Shown here piece by piece: positions 7,705 through 15,629 of a stretch of 64,000 nt of DNA. The stretch is from Chromatiales bacterium. GTDB lineage: Bacteria; Pseudomonadota; Gammaproteobacteria; Steroidobacterales; GCA-2729495. The DNA is taken from the NCBI GenBank assembly GCA_016789885.1, contig JAEUPZ010000009.1, forward strand, positions 1-64,000. Reading direction: 5' to 3'. Below the pieces are notes generated by a model. It was not told where the DNA came from and ran no database searches. It worked only from the letters and a program-made list of their open reading frames with translations. Numbering within the stretch: position 1 is the stretch's first letter; each line of letters opens with the position of its first letter. Position numbers and translations under genes: made by a program.

Positions 7705-9462
7705 ATGCAGATCAACGAGCACATCGCGGCGCGCCTGTGCGGCGTCCTCGACTGGCCCGCCGACCGCGCGGGCGCCGTGGCCGCGATGCTGGCCGCACCA
7801 CCCGACCCGGCGCTGGGCGACGTGGCGTTTCCCTGCTTTGGCCTGGCGAAGGAGCGGCGCCAGGCGCCGCCGCTGATCGCGAAAGACCTCGCCGCGAAGA
7901 TCGGCAGCGACGACGTGATCGCCCGGGCCGTCGCGGCGGGACCCTACCTCAACTTCTTCCTCGACCGGGGCCGCGTGACACCGGGCGTGCTGAGCGCTGC
8001 CCTGGGCGACCCGGCGGGCTTCGGCCGCCGCGGCTTCGGCGCGGGGCGCACGGCCGTCGTCGACTTCTCCTCGCCGAACATCGCCAAGCCCTTCCACTTC
8101 GGCCACCTGCGCTCGACCAACATCGGCGCCGGCATCGCGCGGCTCCTCGAGTTCCAGGGCTACCGCGTCGTCCGCCGCAACTACATCGGCGACTGGGGCA
8201 CGCAGTTCGGCTTCGTGATTCATGCCTGGCGCCGCTGGGGCGACGAGGCCGAGCTCGAGGCCCGGGCCATCGACTACCTCGTCGAGCTGTACATCCGCGC
8301 CTATCGCGAGAGCGAGCAGGACGCCGGCGTGCGCGACGACGCGCGCAACCTCTTCCTGCGGCTCGAGCAGGGGGATCCGGAGATCCGTGCGCTCTGGTCG
8401 CGGTTCCGCGAGCTGTCGCTGGGCGGCTTCCGCGACACCTACCGTCGGCTCGGCATCGAGTTCGACTCCTACGCCGGCGAGTCGGCCGTCAACGACGCCG
8501 TCGGCCCCGTCATCGACCGCTTCATGAAGGCCGGCGTCGCCGTCGAGTCGGAGGGCGCGCTGGTGGTGCCCGTGGCCGACGTCATCGGCCGCGAGATCGC
8601 GCCCTGCATGCTTCGCAAGTCCGACGGCGCGTCGACCTACGCCGCCCGCGACTGCGCTGAGGCCCTGGCGCGCTACGAGGCCTTCGGCTTCGACGCGAAC
8701 ATCTACGTGGTGTCGCGCCAGGAAGACCACTTCGCCCAGGTCTTCGCGGCACTCGGCAAGCTCGGCCAGGCCGAGGGCTGGGCCGACCCGTGGCCCGGGC
8801 GCTGCGAGAACGTGAGCTTCGGCTTCGTGCGCGGCATGTCGACCCGCAAGGGCGAGGCCGTGTGGCTCGACGCCGTGCTGAACGAGGCCCGCGACCAGGC
8901 AAGGCGCCAGCGCCTCGAGAAGTCGGCGGCCAACGTGCGCGCGTTCCCCGAGCTTTCGCCCGGCGAGCTCGATGCCGTCAGCGAGGCCGTGGGGCTCGCC
9001 GCCGTGCTGTACTTCGACGTCTCGGCGCGGCGCATGACCGACGTGACCTTCGACTGGAAGACGGTGCTGCAGTTCGAGGGCAACACCGGGCCCTACCTGC
9101 AGTACAGCCACGCCCGCATGTGCGGCATCTTCCGCAAGGCGCTGGATGCGGGCCTGGCGCCGAGCGCCGCGCCCGACAATGTCGCACGCCTCGGCAACGC
9201 CGAGGAGTGGGCGCTGGTGCTGAAGCTGCTCGGCTTCGCGCCAACGCTGGAGCGCGCGACCCGCGAGCGCGAGCCCTTCGAGGTGGCGCGCTACCTCAAC
9301 GAGCTGTCGGCGGTGTTCAACGCGTTCTACAACGCGCACCAGGTCATCGATCCGGCCGACGCGGCGCTCTCGCGGGCGCGGCTCGCACTGGTGGGCGCCA
9401 CCCGTGGCGTCCTCGCGACGGGCCTCGGCCTGCTGGGGCTCACGGCCCTCGAGACGATGTAG
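7705..9462 (+). CDS. argS: Arginyl-tRNA synthetase
   Basis: A 585-residue class I aminoacyl-tRNA synthetase that charges tRNA-Arg. The N-terminal additional domain covers about the first 115 residues (LGDVAFPCFGLAKERRQAPP). The HIGH signature is HFGHLRS from residue 131, the Rossmann fold continues with NYIGDWGTQFGF, the KMSKS-equivalent is GMSTRKG near residue 377, and the DALR anticodon-binding domain ends the protein (YLNELSAVFNAFYNAHQV). Length and domain order are normal. It lies between priA and a SPOR-domain gene, 63 bases after the former, with the spacer largely filled by the hairpin at 7636-7669. Confidence 0.96.
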   Translation: MQINEHIAARLCGVLDWPADRAGAVAAMLAAPPDPALGDVAFPCFGLAKERRQAPPLIAKDLAAKIGSDDVIARAVAAGPYLNFFLDRGRVTPGVLSAALGDPAGFGRRGFGAGRTAVVDFSSPNIAKPFHFGHLRSTNIGAGIARLLEFQGYRVVRRNYIGDWGTQFGFVIHAWRRWGDEAELEARAIDYLVELYIRAYRESEQDAGVRDDARNLFLRLEQGDPEIRALWSRFRELSLGGFRDTYRRLGIEFDSYAGESAVNDAVGPVIDRFMKAGVAVESEGALVVPVADVIGREIAPCMLRKSDGASTYAARDCAEALARYEAFGFDANIYVVSRQEDHFAQVFAALGKLGQAEGWADPWPGRCENVSFGFVRGMSTRKGEAVWLDAVLNEARDQARRQRLEKSAANVRAFPELSPGELDAVSEAVGLAAVLYFDVSARRMTDVTFDWKTVLQFEGNTGPYLQYSHARMCGIFRKALDAGLAPSAAPDNVARLGNAEEWALVLKLLGFAPTLERATREREPFEVARYLNELSAVFNAFYNAHQVIDPADAALSRARLALVGATRGVLATGLGLLGLTALETM

Positions 9463-9464
9463 CC

Positions 9465-10031
9465 ATGGCCGGCGCCCGGCGCAGGCGACGGCGGCGCGGC
9501 GCAGGCCGCGGCTGGCTGGTGGTGGCGGTGGTGCTGGTGGCAGGCCTCGGCGCTGCCGGCTGGTACTGGTGGCAGGAGCGCGCGAGCGACGCGCCGGCCG
9601 TCGATGGCGAGCCCGCGGCTGCGCCCGGGCCTGCACCGAAGAAGCCAGGTCGGCCGCCGCCGGCGACGCCCGCCGGGCCGGTCGAGGAAGCCTATCCGTA
9701 CGAGTTCTACGACCTGCTGCCCGACCAGGAAGTGGTGGTGCCGCCGCGGGGCGACGACCGCCGCGCCACGCCACCGCCCACCGTGGAGCGCGCGCCCGGC
9801 GTCTACGTGATCCAGGCCGGCGCCTTCCCGGACTTCGCCCAGGCCGACGCGGTCAAGGCCCGGCTCGCGCTGCTCGGCATCGTCGCGCAGATCCAGCAGA
9901 TCACCGTCGACGGGCGCACCTTCCACCGCGTGCGCGTCGGGCCCATCGAGGATGCCGCGCGCCTGAAGCGCATGCGCGACCAGCTCCGGGCCAACCGCAT
10001 CGACCACATCGTCGTACCGGTGACCGAGTAG
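9465..10031 (+). CDS. SPOR-domain membrane protein (FtsN-like)
   Basis: A 188-residue protein with a very basic N-terminus (MAGARRRRRRRGAGRG), one transmembrane helix at about 17-35, a Pro/Ala-rich periplasmic linker, and a C-terminal SPOR domain from about residue 112 (GVYVIQAGAFPDFAQADAVK) to the end. SPOR domains bind denuded peptidoglycan at the division septum. FtsN-like SPOR proteins directly follow argS in many gammaproteobacteria, which supports a division role. The ATG is two bases after the argS stop, so the two are co-transcribed. Whether it carries the essential FtsN activation segment cannot be told by eye. Confidence 0.85.
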   Translation: MAGARRRRRRRGAGRGWLVVAVVLVAGLGAAGWYWWQERASDAPAVDGEPAAAPGPAPKKPGRPPPATPAGPVEEAYPYEFYDLLPDQEVVVPPRGDDRRATPPPTVERAPGVYVIQAGAFPDFAQADAVKARLALLGIVAQIQQITVDGRTFHRVRVGPIEDAARLKRMRDQLRANRIDHIVVPVTE

Positions 10032-10035
10032 CGCC

Positions 10036-11130
10036 GTGGCGGGCGACGCGAGCCTGTCGGGCCCGGCGCTGCTCGCCGCACGGTTTCCGCGGCTCGCCAC
10101 GCGGCTGCCGCGCCTGTCGCTCGGCGCGTGGCCGACGCCGCTCGCGGCAGCACCGTCCCTCGCAGAGTCCCTGGACTGCCCCGCGCTGCTGGCCAAGGAC
10201 GACGGCCTCGCGGCACCCGGCTACGGCGGCAACAAGGTCCGCAAGCTCGAGTACCTGCTGGCCGACGCGCAGGCGCGCGGCTGCGATGCCGTCGTCACCT
10301 TCGGCGCGGTCGGCTCCAACCACGTCCTCGCCACGGCACTGCACGCCCGCGCGCTCGGCCTGCACTGCCACGCCGTGCTCACGGACCAGCCGCCCTCACC
10401 GCGGGTGGCCGACACGCTGCGCTGGCACGCGCTGCTCGGCACGACGCTCCACCCGGCCGAGGGCCTCGCCGGCAGCCGCGCGACGGCGGCGGCGATCCGC
10501 GCCGCGCACCCGGGCGGACCCGACGCCATCGCCGAAATCCCCTGGGGCGGCTCCTCGCCCCTCGGCGCCATCGGCTTCGTCGCCGCCGGCCTCGAACTCG
10601 CTGCGCAGATTGCGGCGGAGGGGCAACGACCACCCCAGGCCATCTACCTGCCCCTCGGCACCATGGGCACGGTCGCCGGGCTCGCCCTCGGGCTGCGCCT
10701 CGCCGGCCTCACAACGACCCGCGTCGTCGGCGTGCAGGTCGTGCCCCCCGTCGTCGCCAGCCGCGACGGCCTCGCCGCGCTCTTCGCCGCCACGAATGCG
10801 CTGATGGCGCAGCTCGACGCCGCCGTGCCCGTGCTCGATGAGCCGCTGGCCACCATCGACTACCGCACCGACTGCTTCGGCGACGGCTACGCCGTGCCCA
10901 CCCCGGCCGCCACCCGCGCCGTCGCCCTCGCCGCCGACGCAGGCCTCGCCCTCGAAACCACCTACTCCGGCAAAGCCCTCGCCGCCCTCGTCGCCGACGC
11001 CCCGCGCCTCGACCCCTCCCGCGGCCCCGTCGTCTTCTGGGTCACCTGCAACCGCCATCCCCAGCCCCCCGGCCTCGCCGACGTCGACACCCGCTCGATA
11101 CCACCGGTCCTGCGCCGCTACCTGACGTAA
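10036..11130 (+). CDS. PLP-dependent D-cysteine desulfhydrase / ACC deaminase-like enzyme
   Basis: A 364-residue fold-type II pyridoxal-phosphate enzyme. The Schiff-base lysine is in GYGGNKVRKLEYLLADA (about K67), and FGAVGSNH with GTMGTVAGLALGL forms the cofactor phosphate-binding region. The 1-aminocyclopropane-1-carboxylate deaminase/D-cysteine desulfhydrase family shares this layout; family members deaminate small D-amino acids or ACC to oxoacids and ammonia, and substrate cannot be chosen from these motifs alone. The GTG start at 10036 is four bases after the preceding stop, so it belongs to the argS transcript. It ends at the edge of a repeat array. Confidence 0.8.
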   Translation: MAGDASLSGPALLAARFPRLATRLPRLSLGAWPTPLAAAPSLAESLDCPALLAKDDGLAAPGYGGNKVRKLEYLLADAQARGCDAVVTFGAVGSNHVLATALHARALGLHCHAVLTDQPPSPRVADTLRWHALLGTTLHPAEGLAGSRATAAAIRAAHPGGPDAIAEIPWGGSSPLGAIGFVAAGLELAAQIAAEGQRPPQAIYLPLGTMGTVAGLALGLRLAGLTTTRVVGVQVVPPVVASRDGLAALFAATNALMAQLDAAVPVLDEPLATIDYRTDCFGDGYAVPTPAATRAVALAADAGLALETTYSGKALAALVADAPRLDPSRGPVVFWVTCNRHPQPPGLADVDTRSIPPVLRRYLT

Positions 11131-11154
11131 GCAACGCCGCGAAGCTGCAGCCAG

Positions 11155-11450
11155 GAGTCCACGACATCAGGTCCGCACCGCAGCGGCGTAGGGGGATCCA
11201 TCCGAGGAGCGTTCGCGACGAGCGGTGGATACCGCGGAAGCCGCGTAGGTGCGGCCGCGAGTCCACGACACCAGGTCCGCGTCGCAGGTGCCACGAGGCC
11301 ACAACATCCGGTCCGCGCCGCAGGGGCGCAGCGATTGCATCCGGCGAGCGTCCGCGAGCCACGGTGCATATCGCGGGAGCCCCGGAGGCGCGGCTGCGAG
11401 TCCCCGACATCAGGTCCGCACCGACGTGGACCGCGAGTCCACGGGAATCG
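11155..11450. repeat. Compound tandem repeat, two copies of a 140-bp unit plus a partial third
   Basis: The 344-base gap between the desulfhydrase-like gene and ntrX has no convincing gene and is nearly filled by degenerate repeats. A motif GAGTCCACGACATCAGGTCC (consensus start) begins at 11155, 11259, 11295, 11398 and 11435. Spacings are 104, 36, 103 and 37, so the true unit is 140 bases holding two copies of the short motif. Unit 1 is 11155-11294, unit 2 is 11295-11434, and a truncated third starts at 11435. The long spacers also align (ATCCATCCGAGGAGCGTTCGC versus the related segment at 11338-11354). Copies differ at many positions, so the duplication is old. Confidence 0.75.
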
Positions 11451-11474
11451 CTCAGCACCGCAACCGCCGCCGCC

Positions 11475-12803
11475 TCACTCGTCGTCGTGCGGCGCGTGCC
11501 TGAAATCCACTCCCAGCGTCCGCAGCTTGCGGTACAGGTGCGTCCGTTCCATGCCGACCCGCTTCGCCAGCGCGCCGACCCGTCCCCCGCACAGCGCCAG
11601 CTGCTCCGTCAGGTACGCCCGCTCGAACTGCTCCCGCGCCTCGCGCAGCGGGAGCGCCAGCAGGTCCTGCTTCACCAGCGGCTCGGTACCGGTGGCCGCC
11701 GGCGCCAGGTTCTGCTCGAGCTCGGGCAGCAGGATCTCCTCGCCGCCGCCCGCGAGCAGCAGCCGCCGCACCAGCGCCTGCAGCTCGAGCACGTTGCCGG
11801 GCCACGGGTAGCGGCGCAGCCGGTTCTGGGCGGCGAGGCCGAAGCGGCGGAACGGCAGCTGCCCGGACTCCACCAGCGTCTCGACCGCGTGGCGCAGCAG
11901 TTCGGGCACGTCGTCGGGCCGTTCGCGCAGCGGCGGCACCGGCACCTCGAACACGCCGAGCCGCAGGTGCAGTTCGGGCCGCAGCTGCGCGGCGCCTGCC
12001 GGCGTCGCCGATGCGACGACGCGTGCCGTGAGGGGCCGGCTCTCCGCCGCGCCCACCGGCGCCCAGGTGCCCTGGGCCAGCACGCCGGCGAGGAGCTGCT
12101 GCGCCGCCGGCCCGAAGTCCTGCACGTCGCGCAGCAAGAGCGTGCCGCCCGCCGCCTGGGCCAGCGCGCCGGGCTGCGTCACGGTACCAAGCAGCAGTGC
12201 CGCCGCTCCGTCGTCGGGAACGGCCGCGGCCGACAGCTCCACCCACGGGCGCTCGTCACCGGCCAGCGCGTGCAGGTGGCGGGCGAGGAAGCCGCGACCG
12301 GCGCCTGCCTCGCCCACGAGCAGCACCGCGTCCGGGCGCCGCGCCAGCGACTGCAGGCGCTCGCGCAGGCTGCGCATGGCGGCGCTGCGCCCGACGGGAG
12401 TGCGGTCCGGCACCGGCCGCCGGCGCACCTCGGGCCGCTGTTCGAGGGCCTGCTGGACCGTGCGCAGCAGCTTGGTCAGCGAGAGGGGCTTCTCGACGAA
12501 ATCCACCGCGCCGAGCCGCGTGGCCTCGACGGCCGTCTCGACGGTGCCGTGGCCGGAGAGGATGACGACCGGGCAGCGGGGCGAGCCCGCCTCGGACCAC
12601 TCGCGCAGCAGGGAGATGCCGTCGACGTCGGGCATCCAGACGTCGAGCAGGACGAGATCCGGGCGCGACTGGCGCACGGCCTCGCGGGCCTCGGCGGCGT
12701 TGGCGGCCAGCCGGACCGCGTAACCCTCGTCGGCCAGGATGCCGCTGATGGTCTCGCGGATGTCGGCCTCGTCGTCGACCACCAGGATGCAGGGTTCGTT
12801 CAT
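11475..12803 (-). CDS. ntrX: NtrX-type response regulator with degenerate AAA+ domain
   Basis: A 442-residue NtrC-family regulator, partner of NtrY. The receiver domain (1-120) is intact, with phospho-acceptor D54 in VLLDVWMPD and K105 in EKP. The central domain is altered: the Walker A equivalent is GEAGAGRG near 164-171, lacking the lysine of GxxGxGK; Walker B reads GGTLLLRD near 219-226 instead of GGTLFLDE; and the GAFTGA loop that contacts sigma54 is replaced by PGALAQA. The distal RLGVFEVPVPPLRER remains. A Fis-type helix-turn-helix closes the protein (GRVGALAKRVGMERTHLYRK). It probably binds DNA and responds to phosphorylation without sigma54-dependent ATPase activity. ATGA overlap with ntrY. 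Confidence 0.88.
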   Translation of the reverse strand: MNEPCILVVDDEADIRETISGILADEGYAVRLAANAAEAREAVRQSRPDLVLLDVWMPDVDGISLLREWSEAGSPRCPVVILSGHGTVETAVEATRLGAVDFVEKPLSLTKLLRTVQQALEQRPEVRRRPVPDRTPVGRSAAMRSLRERLQSLARRPDAVLLVGEAGAGRGFLARHLHALAGDERPWVELSAAAVPDDGAAALLLGTVTQPGALAQAAGGTLLLRDVQDFGPAAQQLLAGVLAQGTWAPVGAAESRPLTARVVASATPAGAAQLRPELHLRLGVFEVPVPPLRERPDDVPELLRHAVETLVESGQLPFRRFGLAAQNRLRRYPWPGNVLELQALVRRLLLAGGGEEILLPELEQNLAPAATGTEPLVKQDLLALPLREAREQFERAYLTEQLALCGGRVGALAKRVGMERTHLYRKLRTLGVDFRHAPHDDE

Positions 12804-15055
12804 GCCGGTTGCCTACGGTTTGCGTCGCGGTGGATGCCGCCGGACTGGGCGGCCCGCTCGGCGGGGAGATCCCGCCCGGGGCCGGCAACGGGGAAGCAGG
12901 CGGACATGCGGGCACCACCGCCCGGCAGGTTCGACGCGGCGACGCTGCCGCCGTGCTCCTCCACCAGCTTCTTCACGATGGCGAGCCCCAGCCCGGTGCC
13001 CCTCTTCTTGGTCGTCATGTACGGCTCGAAGATGTCCGGCAGCGCCGCGATGTCGATGCCAGGGCCGTTGTCGGTCACGGTGACCTCGACCTGCGCCTGC
13101 CCGCCCGGGCCCGTGCACAGCTGCGTGCCGATGTCGATGATGCCGCCCTCGCGGCCCTCGAGGGCCTCCTGGGCATTGCGCACCAGGTTGTGCAGCACCT
13201 GGCGCACGCGCCCGGCGTCGGCGCTCACGACGGAGACCTGCGGGTCGAGGGCCACGCGCACCTGCGGCTGCCCCGCCTGGGGCCGGTACAGCCAGGCGAT
13301 CTCGCTGACCAGCTGGTTCAGGGGCACCTGGGTCAGCAGGACCTCCGGGGCCCGGGCGTACTCGCTGAAGGCGTTCACCATGTCGCGCATGGCCTCGACC
13401 TGCTGCACGATCGTGCTGGTGGAGCGGTCGAGCACCTGGCCGTCGTCACCGGCCATGGCCGGCAGGTAACGCCGGCGGATGCGCTCGGCCGCGAGCCGGA
13501 TCGGCGTCAGCGGGTTCTTGATCTCATGGGCGAGGCGCCGCGCCACCTCGCCCCAGGCGGCATCGCGCTGGGCCTGCAGCAGCGTGGTGACGTCGTCGAA
13601 GACGATGATGAACCCGCCGGGGCCTGCCGCCGTCTGCGGCAGCGACGTGCTGGCGCAGTTCAGCAGCCGCTGCACCGGCCCGTTGCGCAGCGCGACCTGG
13701 CCTCGCCAGTCGACGTTCCCGTCGCCGGCCGCCGGCCGCGGCACCAGGTGCGGGACGCAGGCCGCGACGAACTGCGCGGCCAGCGGAGCGTCGGCGACGG
13801 CGCCCTCGAGGGGCTCGCCCGCGCGCACGGCCAGGTCGGTGCCGAGGATCGACGCGGCCGCCGCGTTGGCCATGCGGATGCGCCGGTCGGCGTCGATGGC
13901 GACGACGCCGGTGGAGAGGCGGCCAAGGATCACCGCGAGGTTCGTGCGCTCGCGTTCCAGCTGCTCCTGGCTCGCGCGGCTCTCGGCGCGCGCCGACGCC
14001 AGGCGCGCCGTCATGTCGTTGAAGGCCCGCAGCAGGAAGCCGACCTCGTCCCGGGTGGTCGGCGTCAGGCGCGTATCGAAGTCGCCGCGGGCCACCGCCT
14101 CGGTGCCCGCCACCAGCGCCTCGAGGGGCGCCACCAGCCGGCGCGTCAGGAAGAACGCGCCGCCGGCCGCCGCCAGGGCCGACAGCAGCAGCACGAGGGA
14201 CAGCGTGAAGACCAGGCTCGACTTGAGCGGCCCGCGCAGGTACCTGAGCTCGCTGTAGTTGAGGAAGGTGTCCTGTACGGCGTCAGCGAGACGGCTCTGC
14301 CCGTCGGGCACCGGGAAGACCGCCTGGAGGTACCGCACCGATCCGTCGGCCGCCGGCATCGGCACGACGGTGCGGATGTCATAGCCCGAGGTACCGTCGA
14401 CCTCGAGACCGGTGAACGTACCGGTGCGGTTCACCGTGTCGACGAGGTCTTCGGCCACGACCGTGGGCAACCGGGTGCCGCCGAGGCTGCGGCTCAGCGG
14501 GCTGAAGCCGGCGTCGAACACCGTGAGCTCCTCTGCGCCCGCGTCGGCCCGCAGCACCTCGAGGGCGCGCGTGAGGGCGGTGCCCTCGAGGGGTGCCAGC
14601 GCCGTCGCCAGCGCGTCGGCCTGGGCGTGCCGGGACCGCGCCTCGGTGTCGAGGGACTCCCGCGACAGGCGCAGCGCCGTCGTCAGGTCCTCGCCCAGCT
14701 CGTTCTCGAACCAGCGGTCGATGCCGGTGTTCAGGAACAGGATCGCGAACAGGTACACCACCGCCAGCGGCACGACGGCGAGGCCTGCGAACATGGCCAC
14801 CATGCGCGCCCGCAGCCGTGCGCCCGGCACGAGCCTCCGGTAGTCGCGGACGAGCCGCCCCAGGTGCAGGCCGATCAGCAGCAGCATGACCACGGCCGCG
14901 CCGGTGTTGACGGCCAGCAGCAGCAGCTGGCGACGGCCGAACTCGGCGAGGTCCGGCGCGGTGCGCGCGAGCAGCAGGAGGGCGCTGGTGCCCAGCGCCA
15001 CGCCGGCGCAGACCAGCGCGACGAAGGCCGCGCGCTTCAGTCGCGCAGTGGCCAT
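12800..15055 (-). CDS. ntrY: NtrY-type membrane sensor histidine kinase
   Basis: A 751-residue kinase. It starts with hydrophobic segments at about 8-30, 43-63 and 82-105, followed by a periplasmic sensing region, another membrane span (SSLVFTLSLVLLLSALAAAG), a HAMP domain (RRLVAPLEALVAGTEAVARGD), a PAS domain (GRLSTGVVAIDADRRIRMAN), the H-box RRLAHEIKNPLTPIRLAAER, the N-box NLVRNAQEAL, and G boxes DNGPGID and GTGLGLAIVKKL. All catalytic boxes are present. NtrYX systems respond to nitrogen, redox or envelope conditions in different proteobacteria. It overlaps the DUF4390 gene before it by 19 bases and ntrX after it by four. Confidence 0.92.
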   Translation of the reverse strand: MATARLKRAAFVALVCAGVALGTSALLLLARTAPDLAEFGRRQLLLLAVNTGAAVVMLLLIGLHLGRLVRDYRRLVPGARLRARMVAMFAGLAVVPLAVVYLFAILFLNTGIDRWFENELGEDLTTALRLSRESLDTEARSRHAQADALATALAPLEGTALTRALEVLRADAGAEELTVFDAGFSPLSRSLGGTRLPTVVAEDLVDTVNRTGTFTGLEVDGTSGYDIRTVVPMPAADGSVRYLQAVFPVPDGQSRLADAVQDTFLNYSELRYLRGPLKSSLVFTLSLVLLLSALAAAGGAFFLTRRLVAPLEALVAGTEAVARGDFDTRLTPTTRDEVGFLLRAFNDMTARLASARAESRASQEQLERERTNLAVILGRLSTGVVAIDADRRIRMANAAAASILGTDLAVRAGEPLEGAVADAPLAAQFVAACVPHLVPRPAAGDGNVDWRGQVALRNGPVQRLLNCASTSLPQTAAGPGGFIIVFDDVTTLLQAQRDAAWGEVARRLAHEIKNPLTPIRLAAERIRRRYLPAMAGDDGQVLDRSTSTIVQQVEAMRDMVNAFSEYARAPEVLLTQVPLNQLVSEIAWLYRPQAGQPQVRVALDPQVSVVSADAGRVRQVLHNLVRNAQEALEGREGGIIDIGTQLCTGPGGQAQVEVTVTDNGPGIDIAALPDIFEPYMTTKKRGTGLGLAIVKKLVEEHGGSVAASNLPGGGARMSACFPVAGPGRDLPAERAAQSGGIHRDANRRQPA

Positions 15056-15597
15056 CGGTACCAGTCGCTCTCGAGGTCGAGGCCCGAACTCCAGAAGGCC
15101 AGCAGCCGCAGCGGGCCGGGCAGGTCCTCCTGGTCCAGCGCCGCGCGTATCGCGACCTCGTAGCTGGCCTCGGGGTCCAGCTCGGCATCGGCCACCAGCG
15201 GCAGCTCGCTGATCCGGCCCAGCGCCCGTACCGCCGCGTAAAGCGCCGTGAAGGTCTGCTGTTCGCCGGTCCGCGTGTTGCGGACGACGTAGCCGTCGGA
15301 CAGCGGCTCGTAGGACAGCTGCGACTCCTGCCGGATGCGCACCACCGTCGAGTCGAGCCACCAGCGGCGCTGGTCCACCAGCTCGATCTCGAGGCCGAAG
15401 GTGATGGTCACGCCGTTGCGCAGGGCCTCGGTCACCTCGCGGCTGAAGCGGTAGTCGACGCGGGCCGAGACGAACCACTGCCCGTCACGCAGCGTGGCCT
15501 GGGCGTTGCGCACCTCGACGCCGGAGGCCTGCTGGGCCAGGGCGGCAGGCGGCACCAGCAGGGCGAGGCAGAGCAGGAGGGCGGAGATTCTGTTCAC
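15037..15597 (-). CDS. Exported DUF4390 protein
   Basis: A 186-residue protein with a signal peptide at 1-20 (NRISALLLCLALLVPPAALA) and a beta-rich mature part. Family-like segments include WFVSARVDYRFSREVTEALRNG, TFGLEIELVDQRRWW and a C-terminal FWSSGLDLESDWYRWPL. DUF4390 genes sit between rsmB and ntrY in many beta- and gammaproteobacteria, exactly as here, suggesting a periplasmic accessory to the NtrY sensor; no biochemical function is known to me. The GTG start at 15597 is 32 bases after the rsmB stop, and the 3' end overlaps the start of ntrY. Confidence 0.8.
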   Translation of the reverse strand: MNRISALLLCLALLVPPAALAQQASGVEVRNAQATLRDGQWFVSARVDYRFSREVTEALRNGVTITFGLEIELVDQRRWWLDSTVVRIRQESQLSYEPLSDGYVVRNTRTGEQQTFTALYAAVRALGRISELPLVADAELDPEASYEVAIRAALDQEDLPGPLRLLAFWSSGLDLESDWYRWPLRD

Positions 15598-15629
15598 GGG
15601 GTCCGGGGGTCCTGCGCGCCGTGGCGGGT

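Noticed and set aside
5755..9774. A 1339-codon open frame on the minus strand across priA and argS
   Set aside because: It is antisense to two complete, motif-confirmed genes. In such GC-rich DNA the opposite frames stay open by codon bias, and its composition (Arg/Gly/Ala/His) is noise-like.
11155..11450. Repeat array considered as a CRISPR
   Set aside because: Repeat spacings alternate 104/36/103/37, copies are diverged, the spacers between them repeat too, and no cas genes are present.
11042..11458. Minus-strand frame within the 140-bp repeats as a repeat protein gene
   Set aside because: Its apparent repeats come from the DNA tandem unit; no start signal, and it overlaps the end of the desulfhydrase-like gene.
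12809..15163. A 784-codon plus-strand frame opposite ntrY
   Set aside because: Shadow of the complete kinase gene on the other strand.
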